From Vigna angularis (taxonomy: Eukaryota > Streptophyta > Magnoliopsida > Fabales > Fabaceae): 64,000 nucleotides of DNA. The notes under the pieces were generated by a model. The model worked only from the letters and a program-made list of their open reading frames with translations, had not been told where the DNA came from and did not search any database. The position numbers and the translations under genes are program-made. Each line of letters opens with the position of its first letter. The stretch's first letter is position 1. Shown in pieces: positions 12,740 through 23,118 of the stretch. The DNA lies in NCBI RefSeq assembly GCF_016808095.1, contig NC_068970.1, positions 39,343,630 through 39,407,629 on the forward strand. The letters are read 5' to 3'.

Positions 12740-13499
12740 TTTGAGATTAATGAGAATTAAGTTTTCTGAAATAGAAACAATTCTCTCTTGAAAGTCAGGC
12801 TAGAGAGTCCAAACACTCCCTCTAGCCACCTTCCAAGCACACTCTCGTTCTTCCATTTCTCCAAACTTCACGGTGCTACTCATTCCTCCACGCCTCTCCT
12901 TCGCTGCCACCTCGCATACGTCAGTGTTTTTCATTTCCTTCTTCAGCCACGCGTCCTCCTTTCTCTCGCGCATCAGACACGCACATCCACATGCTTTCTC
13001 TCGTTTCTCCATCTCGCAAGCCACATCTTCTGATTTTCATCTTCTCTGTAAGTTTCATCCTCTCCTATTTTCTCACTTCTTCTTAGTCACAGAACCACAT
13101 CTTTGTTCTTCTTTTCAATCTTCAACCACACATTAGGGTTTCTTCCTTCTCAAACCATTTCCCTCCATTTAGCCGATTGAAACCCTTTTTATCATTTGTT
13201 CTTTGATTTCCACCGATTAAACACCTTTCCACCGTTTAAAACACCATTTCCACCGATTAATCGGTCAGTTTAGTGATTCCTCACCGTTCTACGGTTTCCT
13301 TCATGTTTATAAGGTTTTCCACCGATTAAACCTCGGTCTAGGGTTTTGTTGTGTTCGTTCTCAGTTTTCCTTAGATGTCATTTGAGTCATTCCTCGATCT
13401 CGTGTTTCTCATCATTCCGTTGCGTCTTTACTCGTCGGAGGGAGCTTCGAGGAGTCCGCATCGCGCCTTTAATCACTTCTCGGAGCCACTCTTCCATTA
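12740..13499 (+). repeat. E1 5' LTR, truncated at its left end
   Basis: Colinear with 18254-19007 of the 3' LTR. The U3 start and the putative TATA region (CTATAAATACC, seen at 18213-18223 in the 3' copy) are missing, so this copy has probably lost its promoter. It ends ...CCATTA where the 3' copy has ...CCATCA. Confidence 0.9.
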
Positions 13500-13501
13500 A
13501 G

Positions 13502-13520
13502 TGGTATTCAGAGCAAGGTC
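13502..13520 (+). promoter_or_regulatory. E1 primer-binding site (tRNA-iMet type)
   Basis: TGGTATTCAGAGCAAGG begins 2 nt after the 5' LTR and resembles the complement of the initiator tRNA-Met 3' end (usual form TGGTATCAGAGC) with a one-base insertion. Confidence 0.7.
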
Positions 13521-16500
13521 GAACACGCTTCGAAGGTAAGTATCTCGGTTCGTCTCTATTCTGAGTTGTTCGGTTTAATTCTGAGTTAAGTGTTTCGCGT
13601 CTCTGTTTCGATTCTACTGTTCTTGCGTTGTTTCGATAATGTCTTGGTGATTCATCTTGTTTTTCTCGGTTTGGTTTTGATTCTTTGCGTTTTGTTTCGT
13701 TATTTTCTGCGTTGTTCATCGTTTTTCTTTCACTGTCTTGCTTTGATTCAATCTCTTCATATTCGTTTAGGTTTCAATTTTGTGTTGAGTCTAATCTGTG
13801 CTTTGAGTCATTATATTGAGTATTATTTCATTTTATTCGGTCCAATTGTCTTGTTTGAGTCATTTTTGTTTAAGCATCTTTTCCTGTATTGTTCTGTCAT
13901 GTGAATTTGCTTCTACTGTTTTCAAATCTGGTTTAAACTAGTTTATCACTGCATCTGTGTAAACTGAATGTGTGAGCACTATCTGCACATTACATTGAGC
14001 TATGAAAAATTCAATGAGAGCTCAAGTGCATGAATGGTGACACCAATTTCAATTTCAGATTGTTGAGCAGTAGTTTAAATTTTGTTGTGTTCATTTGCAA
14101 GCAAGTGGTGATTTGAATCTGTGATTTAATGTCTAAGAAGAGCTAGTCCTTGATGCTTACCATATAAGCAATGAAATGCTTCTGCAAAAAGCTTGGTAGC
14201 ATCATTGGAAGACTCTCGTTGCACCAATTCTGCAGTTGACTGATCTGCACAATTCTTTGCTTGAGTCCTTTTCTGTTTTTAAATCTGTTTGGCATTTAGA
14301 TCATGGCTGAACATCTTCCATTCATTTCATAGTAATTTTTTTTTCAACTTTTGTTTGCTGTTTTTGAGTCCTGTGACTTGTTCACATGTTGTTTCAACAT
14401 TTGAGTCAAATTTTGGTTGGTTGAGTTGCTTATTTTGAGTGAGTTGGTAGCTGAACAATTGCAATTTTTGAAAGACTTTGTTTCTGCATCTTTAAATTGT
14501 TTAAACTAGTTTTAATTCATGCTCTAAACTTGTTGATGCAAAAGTATTATGAGTTCTAGCTGCCATACATATTTACACTCTTGAGACCACCAAGTTTTGA
14601 CCATTTTCCTTCACAAGTTGCTGCATAATTTTTGTGTGCTAAAATCTGATTTTTGGAATCTTGTATCTGGACTGTAGCAACAGGTTTGACCATAAAAAAA
14701 ATAAAATTGAGAACAATCAATAAAAATAGTCATTGAACAGTTTTAAAAACCAATTAGGTCAGTGCAGTCTAGTGTGTAATTTTTTGAAATACCAAAATTA
14801 GAAATTGTTGTTAGAAACTGGATTTTTCTTAAACATTTCAGCAGCTTCTTGTTTGGTTTTTATTTGCTTTTAAAATCTTTTCTAGAGCTATTATTAGGTT
14901 CAGTTTGAGTGCTCACTTTGATCAATAGCTTTGTTTCTTGCTTGTCATTGTTGAATGTCTTGGTTTTGTCTTGCACGTGTAAACTCTGATATGCTGTTCT
15001 AATTTGAGCTTTGTTTGTTTTCATAATCTGATGTAGAGTTGATCTTGAGTCAGTTTCATTATCTGTTGTGTTGTCATTGTCTTGTGGCTGTCCTGTCCTG
15101 TTCTGTTCTGGTTTCTGATTTTGACCTTAGCCTAGCCATTCTTGATTGAGAAGCTTGTTACACTCTGGTTTCTGGAATTTGAAAGAAGGTTTGTGTGCTT
15201 GGTAGCATCTTAGGTGGTGGTGGTCTGAAAGACTCTCCAGCCTTGAACTGCCAAGGGAGAATCTCCCTTCCAAACCTTTCCATTTTTGTTGAGTGTTTTA
15301 AGCTTCCAAAGAGACCTGATTTTTGTGAGCTTTGTGTGGCTGCATCTAAAGCCAAATATCCTTGTTGAGAGTGTGTTCTTACTTCAGTTCTGAATCTGAA
15401 TTGTGCTTACCAATTAGATTTGTGCAGTTTTTGTTTTGATTGCCATTTATAGGTGGTTTTGTGTCAAGAGTGAATTACAAAAAGCTGCAACAGTGAAGAA
15501 GTTGAACAAGGAGTCTCATGAAACTTGAACTGAATGGGCTTTGGGAGTGCAGACCAGAACCTTCACTAATACAGTTGTAGAACTTCAACAGAGTTTAGCT
15601 TAAGTAACCAGAAGCAAAAACAATTCACGTGGGAGTGTTGAACTGAAGGGAGTTTCTTTCACCTTAAATTGCTTTTGTTTTGGGTGAACTATTCTTGCTA
15701 TAATGTTGAATCTGGTATGACAGTTTTTGTACACTAGGATTAGCCAATCTGAATTCTGAATTGGAATTGTTCTGCATTGCATTGGATTAATCTGATTTTG
15801 ATTAGACTGGGTGGTTGTTTAATCAGTTTGGTTTCAGCTTAGATTTTACATTTCTTTGAATCTGGTATAATGACCATTTGCATGTGTCTAATAGAATCTG
15901 GTTTGATTTTGGTATGTGCAGAACTGATTTGTTTGAGAGTTTAGCTTGAGCAGGAAATTACTGAGAAAACAGCAACCTAAGCATTTAATTTGGAAGCTTT
16001 GAACTAAAGGGAGTTATCTAGTTTAATTGCTTCTGACTGTTTAAACTCTTTTGGATTTAAATTGTTCATTGTTGAATTACATGATCTGCTGAATTGGTGT
16101 GAATTGTCTGTGCAGAGTTGTTTTCATTGGAATTCAAATTGTCCAAGAGTTTAATTGAGCAGCTGCAGAATCTCACTAGAAAGTTTGTGCAGCCAAGAGA
16201 AAGGGAAGTTCTTACTGCCCTATATTTTTGTGCAAACTAGTTTTACTAAGGGTGTAAGTGACAGCAGCCTTGATTCATTTGTGTTGCAGGATTGGACAAG
16301 TTAATTTCTGGATTAGGCTGAGATAGGTAGTTGAAGGCCACATTTTGATTAAGTGAAGCCCTGCAGCAGTGAACCGTACCCAGAATATTCAAGAACAAGA
16401 CTAGTAGCATAGCTTGTTTTTTTTTTGTAATTGTTTTCCTTCAATTTGTTTGTAATAGGCTTGTGTTAGCCTACTGTTAGCCTTAGCTTTTGTTTTGTAA

Positions 16501-17022
16501 AAGGGCCTTTTATAAAGTCCAAGTTCTTTGGAAGAGTCCTTGGTGCTCTTTCAAACTCTTGGCAATTTTTCTTGATTGCTTTGATTTTCTTTAACATAGC
16601 TAGACAGGTGAATGTGTCTTGTTAGCCAAAGCTACAAGCTTCACCATAGGAGTAGACTTTAATATTGACTTGAGTTGTGTATTTCGTAGGGGTCATTAGA
16701 GTCCGCTGGATTCTTAAGTGTTGTGTTTGTTTGATTTTTGTGTTCACGGTTAGGAGTGACTTAGGCTAAAAGAGATTAAACTCTAAGCCTTGTCACAATA
16801 GAGTCCGAAAATTAGGAATCTAGTTTTGTTTGTTTGTGAGTTGTGTCTTTTGATTTTAAAGGTGATTTTAGTTTAAAGGTTATCTAGTAGTAACCTAAGA
16901 CATTTCTGGCAAGGCAAGACTTGGTACTTAAGCAGTCTTTATGACTCACCTCTCTTACCTGGGATTTGTCTAAGTGTGAATCTTGTATACCTTTACACTA
17001 GAAACAACTTTTAGAAACAAAG
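13521..17022 (+). other. E1 long non-coding leader
   Basis: No ORF of substance. The leader is T-rich and built partly of diverged modules repeated about every 300-350 bp between 15420 and 16260, each with an 'AGTTTAATTGAGCAG'-like block and 'AAGGGAGTT'. Several blocks are strongly conserved with the E2 leader, notably 15137-15285 (compare 31895-32050) and 16440-17020 (compare 33090-33630). The last ~150 bp before the ORF, including CTCACCTCTCTTACCTGGGA, recur in E1, E2 and, slightly changed, E3. Confidence 0.7.
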
Positions 17023-18036
17023 ATGTCTTGTTATTCATATAGGTCTTCTAGGTTAGATAAAGTTGATGAAATGTTTAAACAAGCTAGGAATCTTCCATCC
17101 TTTGGTAAAGACATAAGTGCATTAACATACCTAGCTTGGGAAAAAGAAATTGATAAAATAAATCCTTGGTTTTGTGAAGAGAGTGAATATTATGTTCTTA
17201 GTATATATCTCTCTAAGTTAGAAGAGCATGCAAGTGAGTGGTGGGATGAAAGACAATATCATGTTAGGAAAGGTAGAAAGTCCTCCATTCGTGATTGGCA
17301 TGATTTAAAAGCTTGCATGAGAAGAAAGTTTCTGCCTTCAAGCATTAAAAGAAACCTAGAACTCATTAGGGATTGCATTGATGATGGAAAATTATTTCTT
17401 GAGAGTTTAAATGATCATGGGTTTCTTCGTAGAGAATTAGAATTTGGGGCAAGACTTAAGGAGATCAAGGATAAGAAAAGAGAAAGAGAGATTGAGAGAA
17501 AAGAAAAGGAAGAAAGGAAAGAAGAAGAGAAGAGAGAGAGAGAAAAAATAGAGAAAAGAGAAGAGAGAAGAAGAGAGGAATTAAGAAGAGAAGAAGAGCG
17601 AAAAGAAGAAAAGAGAGAAAGGCAAGAAAGAGAGAAGAAAGAAAAGGAGAAATTGTTATTGATGACAAATCCTATTCTTTCAAAGACTGTGGAACCTAAA
17701 AGGGAAGGTTTCCAAATCTTTACTTCTTTTTCAATAATCGATTACTTTTCAATTTTTGACTTCTCTTTCAAACCAATTGTCATGAAAACATTTTCAAAAT
17801 ATGACAATTCAAATCTTGAGTTATTGTTATCTTTAAGAAAACAATTAACTCAAGATAAAATTGAATTTGGACTTCTAAAATTTTCAAAGATTACTAATCA
17901 AAGTATTAGAAGTTCTTATTCTCTTGTTTTTAAAGAAAAATTCTTTCTTGGATTGATATTAACCGAAGATATATTTGATGTGTATTGCAGATTCGTGTTT
18001 GATCTAGGAGGAAGAAAACTAGATCTAAAAGAATAA
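17023..18036 (+). CDS. E1 gag-like protein with Lys/Arg/Glu-rich helix
   Basis: A 337-residue ORF, intact from ATG to TAA. Residues 25-110 (PSFGKDISALTYLAWEKEID, HASEWWDERQY, LKACMRRKFLPSS) follow the pattern of Ty3/gypsy gag capsid segments that plant elements share (YL.WE ... WW ... L...M..R..P). Residues 145-210 are an almost uninterrupted run of K, R and E, predicted as a highly charged helix or coiled coil. There is no CCHC zinc knuckle and no protease motif. The C-terminus (LILTEDIFDVYCRF, then FDLGGRK) recurs in E2 and E3. It lies just 5' of the polypurine tract, unlike normal gag next to the 5' LTR. Probably a particle or RNA-binding protein aiding trans-mobilisation; inferred. Confidence 0.8.
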   Translation: MSCYSYRSSRLDKVDEMFKQARNLPSFGKDISALTYLAWEKEIDKINPWFCEESEYYVLSIYLSKLEEHASEWWDERQYHVRKGRKSSIRDWHDLKACMRRKFLPSSIKRNLELIRDCIDDGKLFLESLNDHGFLRRELEFGARLKEIKDKKREREIERKEKEERKEEEKREREKIEKREERRREELRREEERKEEKRERQEREKKEKEKLLLMTNPILSKTVEPKREGFQIFTSFSIIDYFSIFDFSFKPIVMKTFSKYDNSNLELLLSLRKQLTQDKIEFGLLKFSKITNQSIRSSYSLVFKEKFFLGLILTEDIFDVYCRFVFDLGGRKLDLKE

Positions 18037-18121
18037 GGCCACTCCAAGATGGCCATGCTCCCAAAGATTGTGTGGAGCTTCTTCATAAGGCGATTGCCAG
18101 ATTTGAGGACAAATCTTTTTT

Positions 18122-18135
18122 TAAGAGGGAGGGTA
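18122..18135 (+). promoter_or_regulatory. E1 polypurine tract
   Basis: TAAGAGGGAGGGTA lies immediately before the 3' LTR (TGATGG). The same AAGAGGGAGGGTA stands before the 3' LTRs of E2 and E3. Confidence 0.85.
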
Positions 18136-19007
18136 TGATGGAATCGTACTTGACATAGTCCTCTTTTTGTATTTTTACCTTTTATAGTTTAGCTCTTAAG
18201 GAGCATAGGTTACTATAAATACCCAGCTTCTCTATTGTATTGGTACTTTTGAGATTAATGAGAATTAAGTTTTCTGAAATAGAAACAATTCTCTCTTGAA
18301 AGTCAGGCTAGAGAGTCCAAAGACTTCCTCTAGCCACCTTCCAAGCACACTCTCGTTCTTCCATTTCTCCAAACTTCACGGTGCTACTCATTCCTCCACG
18401 CCTCTCCTTCGCTGCCACCTCGCATACGTCAGCGTTTTTCATTTCCTTCTTCAGCCACGCGTCCTCCTTTCTCTCGCGCATCAGACACGCACATCCACAT
18501 GCTTTCTCTCGTTTCTCCATCTCGCAAGCCACATCTTCCGATTTTCATCTTCTCTGTAAGTTTCATCCTCTCCTATTTTCTCACTTCTTCTTAGTCACAG
18601 AACCACATCTTTGTTCTTCTTTTCAATCTTCAACCACACATTAGGGTTTCTTCCTTCTCAAACCATTTCCCTCCATTTAGCCGATTGAAACCCTTTTTAT
18701 CATTTGTTCTTTGATTTCCACCGATTAAACCCCTTTCCACCGTTTAAAACACCATTTCCACCGATTAATCGGTCAGCTTAGTGATTCCTCACCGTTCTAC
18801 TGTTTCCTTCATGTTTATAAGGTTTTCCACCGATTAAACCTCGGTCTAGGGTTTTGTTGTGTTCGTTCTCAGTTTTCCTTAGATGTCATTCGAGTCATTC
18901 CTCGATCTCGTGTTCCTCATCATTCCGCTGCGTCTTTACTCGTCGGAGGGAGCTTCGAGGAGTCCGCATCGCGCCTTTAGTCACTTCTCGGAGCCACTCT
19001 TCCATCA
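18136..19007 (+). repeat. E1 3' LTR, complete
   Basis: Runs TGATGGAATC ... TTCCATCA. It includes a TATA-like CTATAAATACC at 18213-18223 followed by the transcribed region shared with the 5' LTR. Confidence 0.92.
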
Positions 19008-19331
19008 CCCTGGGTATTGTATTAGTCATTGAGAAGAAGAATACAACATGTAACCATTCAACTGAAATAAAATTTTGAGAGGCATTCCAAGTATTTGGGA
19101 TCGATCGTCCATTTGGATAACTAAGGCGATATGCCCCGTTTCCAAGGGCCTTTGTAATGTTGAAGGGTCCTTCCCACTTGGCTGCCAGCTTGCCATGAGA
19201 GGTCGTTCGTCGTGCTTCTCTGGCCTTTCTCCATACCAGATCTTCCTCCTGAAAGCTTCGGGGGCGTACTTTGGTGTTGTACCTTTGCTCGACCTTGTAG
19301 GCCTCCGTGATCGAGGTCGTACCCGAATCAA
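19008..19331 (-). pseudogene. Integrase C-terminus of the Tat-lineage element
   Basis: Minus-strand reading gives YNTKVRPRSFQEEDLVW, then KLAAKWEGPFNITKALGNGA and IPNTWNASQN. This is the characteristic end of a Tat-type Ty3/gypsy integrase (the 'WEGPF ... NGAY ... P.TWNA' pattern). Only about 85 codons survive. The left edge is the E1 insertion and the right edge an Athila-like LTR. It probably belongs to the element whose 3' LTR is at 8823-10250; the orientation agrees, and the accessory gene lies between, antisense. Confidence 0.75.
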
Positions 19332-19337
19332 ATTTAA

Positions 19338-20718
19338 TGTTCAACAAAAAGTGCAATATTAGGAGATTGACCCCTAGGTGAAAGGGTGAGTAACTCAAGG
19401 ACCAAACTATGGTTCAGGAATTAGATCAAACGCGTGGTGGGGGGTTGGTTATGGACAGTTTTATGACTAGAATTGACAAACCACAACACGAAATTCAACA
19501 TAATGCAAAGACAAGTTGGTCATTAGCTCAAATACAACACTTCTAATCCTTAATTAACAATCAATTAACGCTACCCTCACCCTATTGAAACACCAATCAA
19601 TCAACTAAGCGAAGATCACTTGAGTTTCCTAAGACGAATTAAGCAAACAAAATGCACCAATTTTATCAGCCCCTACACCGAACAGATTAACTAAGCGATA
19701 ATCAACCCAAATTACACCACTAAGCGTGTCCTAACTGCAAGTGCATAACAAATTAAATGCGATACAAAGTGGCAGTAGCAGAATAATAGTATTAGAACAA
19801 AAATCTCATGGAAAACGTTGCAAAATCACTAATAACCAACCCAAACCGATTAAGCTACCATTATGAACGAATTAGAACTGCGACTTAACATTAAAAACGC
19901 AAATATCAGAACTGGAAAACGAATTACAACACCAAAATGCAACACATAAACACACCAAAAACGCTCTTCAAGCTAGCAAAACAAAATGCGAAAAGGAAAA
20001 TGAATGCTCAACATAAAACAAAAATGGAGTGGAAACGAAAATGAAATGCAAGTAGGAAACGTAACAGCAGCCAAAAATGCAAACTGAAAACGGAATCAAC
20101 AATAGAGAATGAAAATGCAAGAGACAAAAACGGAATTGTAGCACCAAACAAGAAGATAAAATGAAAATGAAGAAGAAACTTAAGTGCAGAAACAAATTCA
20201 GCTATGAAATTGCCAAGACAATGAGTTCAATACATAAAAACGAAATAAAAACCTAAATTGCAGCTCTCTTCTCTGTCTAGAAATGTAGAACACGAAAATA
20301 CCAAATGAAGGAGCTAACTTGAGTGTAGGGGGCTGCTGGGCACTAAAGCCTAGGCTGCCAAATCAGCCCCCACTTTTGGGCCTCTCCTGAATTGACAAAA
20401 ATGGCCCAAAATGTGCAAATAAGTCCAAAAAGCTCTAAAAAACGGAATTATAGTCTAATTAAATCTAAAATGTTGATGTGGCATGTGGATAATGACGTGG
20501 CAGCACCCTTGATGTCCCAAAATAATATTCCAAATATTTCCCTGTAATTAATAATGAAAATAATTACCCTTAGATAATTCAAATTAATTAAAATAAGAGT
20601 TTCTGGTCAAATTAAGCACAATTAGCAAAAATGGGGAAATAATGGACATTCAAGCACAGTTCCCTAATGAAATCTAGTACAATAAGCTAAGTGAAGTCAA
20701 GAAAATATTGACTCATCA
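19338..20718 (-). mobile_element. 3' LTR of the Athila-like element
   Basis: On the plus strand this runs TGTTCAACAAAAAG ... TTGACTCATCA, so the minus-strand LTR starts TGATGAGTCA and ends TTGAACA. It abuts a minus-strand polypurine-like AAGTGTGGTTTATTT at 20719-20733. Its 20195-20718 part is clearly homologous, though diverged, to 36541-37062 plus 38402-38666. No coding sequence is present. The five bases before it are TTTAA, but no matching duplication was found at the other end. Confidence 0.7.
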
Positions 20719-20733
20719 AAATAAACCACACTT

Positions 20734-20852
20734 AGTCTTTTGCACTCCTGGGCAAAATCAAGACGCAGATCAAGGAATGGTTCAAAGGACATCGGGGAAG
20801 TAACACAACCTCAACACACAGAAACAAAAGACTCAGAAGAAAATAAACAGAT
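20734..20852 (-). other. 3' untranslated remnant of the Athila-like element
   Basis: Non-coding sequence between the truncated integrase and the polypurine tract. The integrase frame runs into it after KWVEAVA and stops, so an internal deletion removed the rest of the integrase and any following ORF. Confidence 0.5.
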
Positions 20853-21465
20853 TTACATAGTCCTCCAGGAATCTAGAGAAAGAAAAGGAGCAACTGCTTC
20901 CACCCACTTACTCACATAATCAACCGCCACCAAAAAATATTCATTATTAAAAGACGGTGGAAAAGGTCCAACAAAATCTATCCCCCAACAATCAAAGACT
21001 TCAACCTCCAGAATGACCTGTAATGGCATTTCATGTCTTCTTGAGATGCTCCCAGTTCTCTGACATTTATCACAATTTCTAGCATGATTGTGAGCATCTT
21101 TAAACAAAGTAGGCTAATAAAATCCTGACTGGAGAACCTTTGCAGTTTTTCTCTCCCCATTAAAATGCCCCCATAAGGTGAATCATGACAATGCCAAAGA
21201 ATTCCTTTTGCTTCTTCATTATTAACACAACGCCTCAAAAGATCGTCTGCTCCGATCTTAAATAAAAATGGATCCTCCCAAATAAACTGTTTTGCATCAT
21301 GCAAAAACTTTTTCTTCTGTTGCCAATTAAAATCTTTTAGGATTACTCTTGTTACTTTAAAATTAGCCATATCAGCAAACCATGGCCTCTGTTGAATATA
21401 CAAGAGTGGTGCATCTGAGAAGGACTCCCAAATTTCTTTCTCCTTACTTGTGACTTCACCATTTA
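20853..21465 (-). pseudogene. Athila-like integrase, N-terminal part, frameshifted
   Basis: The minus strand encodes the HHCC zinc-binding region (LWHCHDSPYGG and, after a frameshift, [19 protein letters not shown]), followed by [17 protein letters not shown] with the first catalytic Asp. The later catalytic Asp and Glu are absent because the frame is deleted after KWVEAVA. The 'DCWGIDF.GPFP' wording is typical of Athila/Tat (OTA) integrases. It continues directly from the RNase H frame upstream. Confidence 0.8.
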
Positions 21466-21675
21466 CTAACTGGATAGATGATCAACAATCACATTCTCAC
21501 TGCCCTTCTTTTCACGAATTTCCACATCAAACTCTTGCAATAAAAGTACCCATCTAATTAAGTGTGGTTTAGAGTCTGGCTTGGTTAGCAAGTACTTTAT
21601 AGCTGCATGATCCGTGTATATGATCACCTTAGACCCAATAAGATAAGGTCTAAATTTCTCCAAGGCATATACTAT
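21466..21675 (-). pseudogene. Athila-like RNase H, C-terminal half
   Basis: Encodes [20 protein letters not shown], then [20 protein letters not shown] and [10 protein letters not shown], the usual C-terminal part of a gypsy RNase H, then runs on toward the integrase. The N-terminal half lies at 23119-23306, displaced by a solo LTR with the duplication ACTAT. Joining across one copy of ACTAT restores ...[13 protein letters not shown]. Confidence 0.85.
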
Positions 21676-23118
21676 TGATGAACAAATTTTCAATCCCCGA
21701 AAACGGAGTCAAAAACTTGTTAACCCTCGGCAAGTGTAACCGAATCGTATCAAGTAATAAACCTGGTAAGACCAAGTATCGTTCTCCCAAAGGACTAACG
21801 ACCTAGACAATTATGTGGTTTATTGATTAATTAAGACTTGTGAACAAATTGTTGTAAGTTTCAAATGCAAAAGACTGAAAAGTAAATATGTATGCATGTG
21901 ATGATCAATGGGCAAGAAGAAACAAAACACGTGAATTGAAATATATAGATGAATATGTTATTAGGGTTTATCAATTTCATCCTATCCACTCTCTTGTATT
22001 TAAGAATTCATCATTCTTTTCATTAATGTTAATGCCACTTTCTAAATTACTTTAAACCCGATGTCTCGGTGAAGAAAGCCTAATCATAATCACTAGTTGA
22101 CAATGTCTTGTCTCCCTAGCAATTAATCATGCATTATAGTGAACAGAAGCTTAAAGGCAACCAACTATCATACTCCTATGTCTAGGTTTGTAATATACTG
22201 TTGGGAGAGATTCCCCAGATCTAGATTTTCCCGTATGTGTCCATATCGACAAAATCAATAATCATGACATCGAATGAGTTAAACCATGCATGCTTTAAGC
22301 AAAGAGGAAAAACCCTAACTATTAATGAAAGAAAACATGTATCATAAAAATGATCTTGAAGAACAAATTCCATACAAGAGAGTTTCTAAGGATTTAAATT
22401 GATTCCCCAACAACAAAATAAAAGTTTAGTTCTCCATCGTCACGGAAGAACTAGATGAACAATGGAATGAAAGAATGGAAGAGATAGAAAAACCCGAGAA
22501 ACAGAAGAGGAGAGCCGTCACCATCTCCAATTCTACCCCCAAGGGGTGAAAAGTGTGTTTCTGCTTCATCCCAGCCAAAGATACAAACCCTAGGACGTCC
22601 TAAACCTTATATATTATTCTAAAAAATACAGAAAATTAGGCCCAAGCCCATAAAAGTGTCGCTCAGCGGCAAGTATGGCACTTCAGTTTTGCCCCTCAGT
22701 TGTTGTTTTTGCCGCTCAGCGGTGATTTCGGCACTTGAAAAGTGGCGCTCAGTGGTAATTACCGCTCAGCGCAACTCAGCGCAATATTTTTCTGCACTCT
22801 GGTTGACTTTTCTGCATTCTGGTTGACTAGTTGACTTTTCTGGTTAACTGATTGACTTTTCTGGTTGACTGGTTGACTTTTCTGGTTTCTGGTTGACTTT
22901 TCTGCATTCCAACCAGTCGGTACTTTAACTCTTCTTTCAAATCATTCAATTAGCCTACAAAATCAAGGGAATCTAGCACAAAACGATTAAATTCACCTTC
23001 AACTCTCTTATTCACAAAACTAAAGCAAAAACATGAGTTAAAGCAAGTTTCTAAGTCAAAAAAGGTTGATTGATTATCAAAATTAAGTATAAAAATAACG
23101 GTTTTTCAACCGTTATCA
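21676..23118 (-). mobile_element. Solo LTR of the TGATAACGG family (copy 1)
   Basis: 1443 bp bounded by exact 5-bp duplications ACTAT (21671-21675 and 23119-23123), inserted in the RNase H frame. On the minus strand it starts TGATAACGGTTG and ends GTTCATCA. No coding capacity. It shares the 'CAAGTGTA...GGTAAGACCAAGTATCG' block and the AACCGTTATCA end with copies at 37063 and 40449. Read on the minus strand, its tail contains GACTCCGTTTTCGGGGATTG, a sequence like the leader that follows the LTR in many plant gypsy elements, so the copy may be slightly more than an LTR. Confidence 0.85.
22672..22910. repeat. CGCTCAGCG hairpin motifs and GGTTGACTTTTCT minisatellite
   Basis: Inside the solo LTR, 22672-22785 repeats CGCTCAGCGG-type palindromic motifs at irregular spacing. 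22799-22910 is a short tandem array built on CTGGTTGACTTTTCTG units. The other two family copies keep GGCGCTCAACGCCCC-like palindromes but not the minisatellite. Confidence 0.8.

Larger units (their letters stand above)
12740..19007 (+). mobile_element. E1: non-autonomous LTR retrotransposon with a gag-like ORF
   Basis: Two LTRs in direct orientation (12740-13499 and 18136-19007) differ at only about a dozen sites by eye, so the insertion is young. Between them lie a PBS resembling initiator tRNA-Met, a 3.5-kb non-coding leader, one 337-codon gag-like ORF and a polypurine tract. There is no protease, RT, RNase H or integrase. The 5' LTR lacks its first ~120 bp (the TGATGGAATC end), and no target duplication is visible. 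A deletion therefore removed the left edge along with the end of the host accessory gene. E2 and E3 share its design. Confidence 0.92.

Noticed and set aside
12787..13136. Ser/His-rich ORFs repeated in all E1/E2 LTRs (for example 18296-18559, 29756-30097)
   Set aside because: They lie in the transcribed part of LTRs, differ in frame between copies and have no domain; LTR sequence explains them.
17465..17668. Leu/Ser/Phe-rich minus-strand ORF (also 34027-34338 and similar)
   Set aside because: Simply the complement of the GAR/GAA-rich charged tract of the gag-like gene.
22672..22910. CRISPR-like spaced repeats
   Set aside because: Irregular spacing, palindromic motifs within a plant LTR and no cas genes; plant nuclear DNA.
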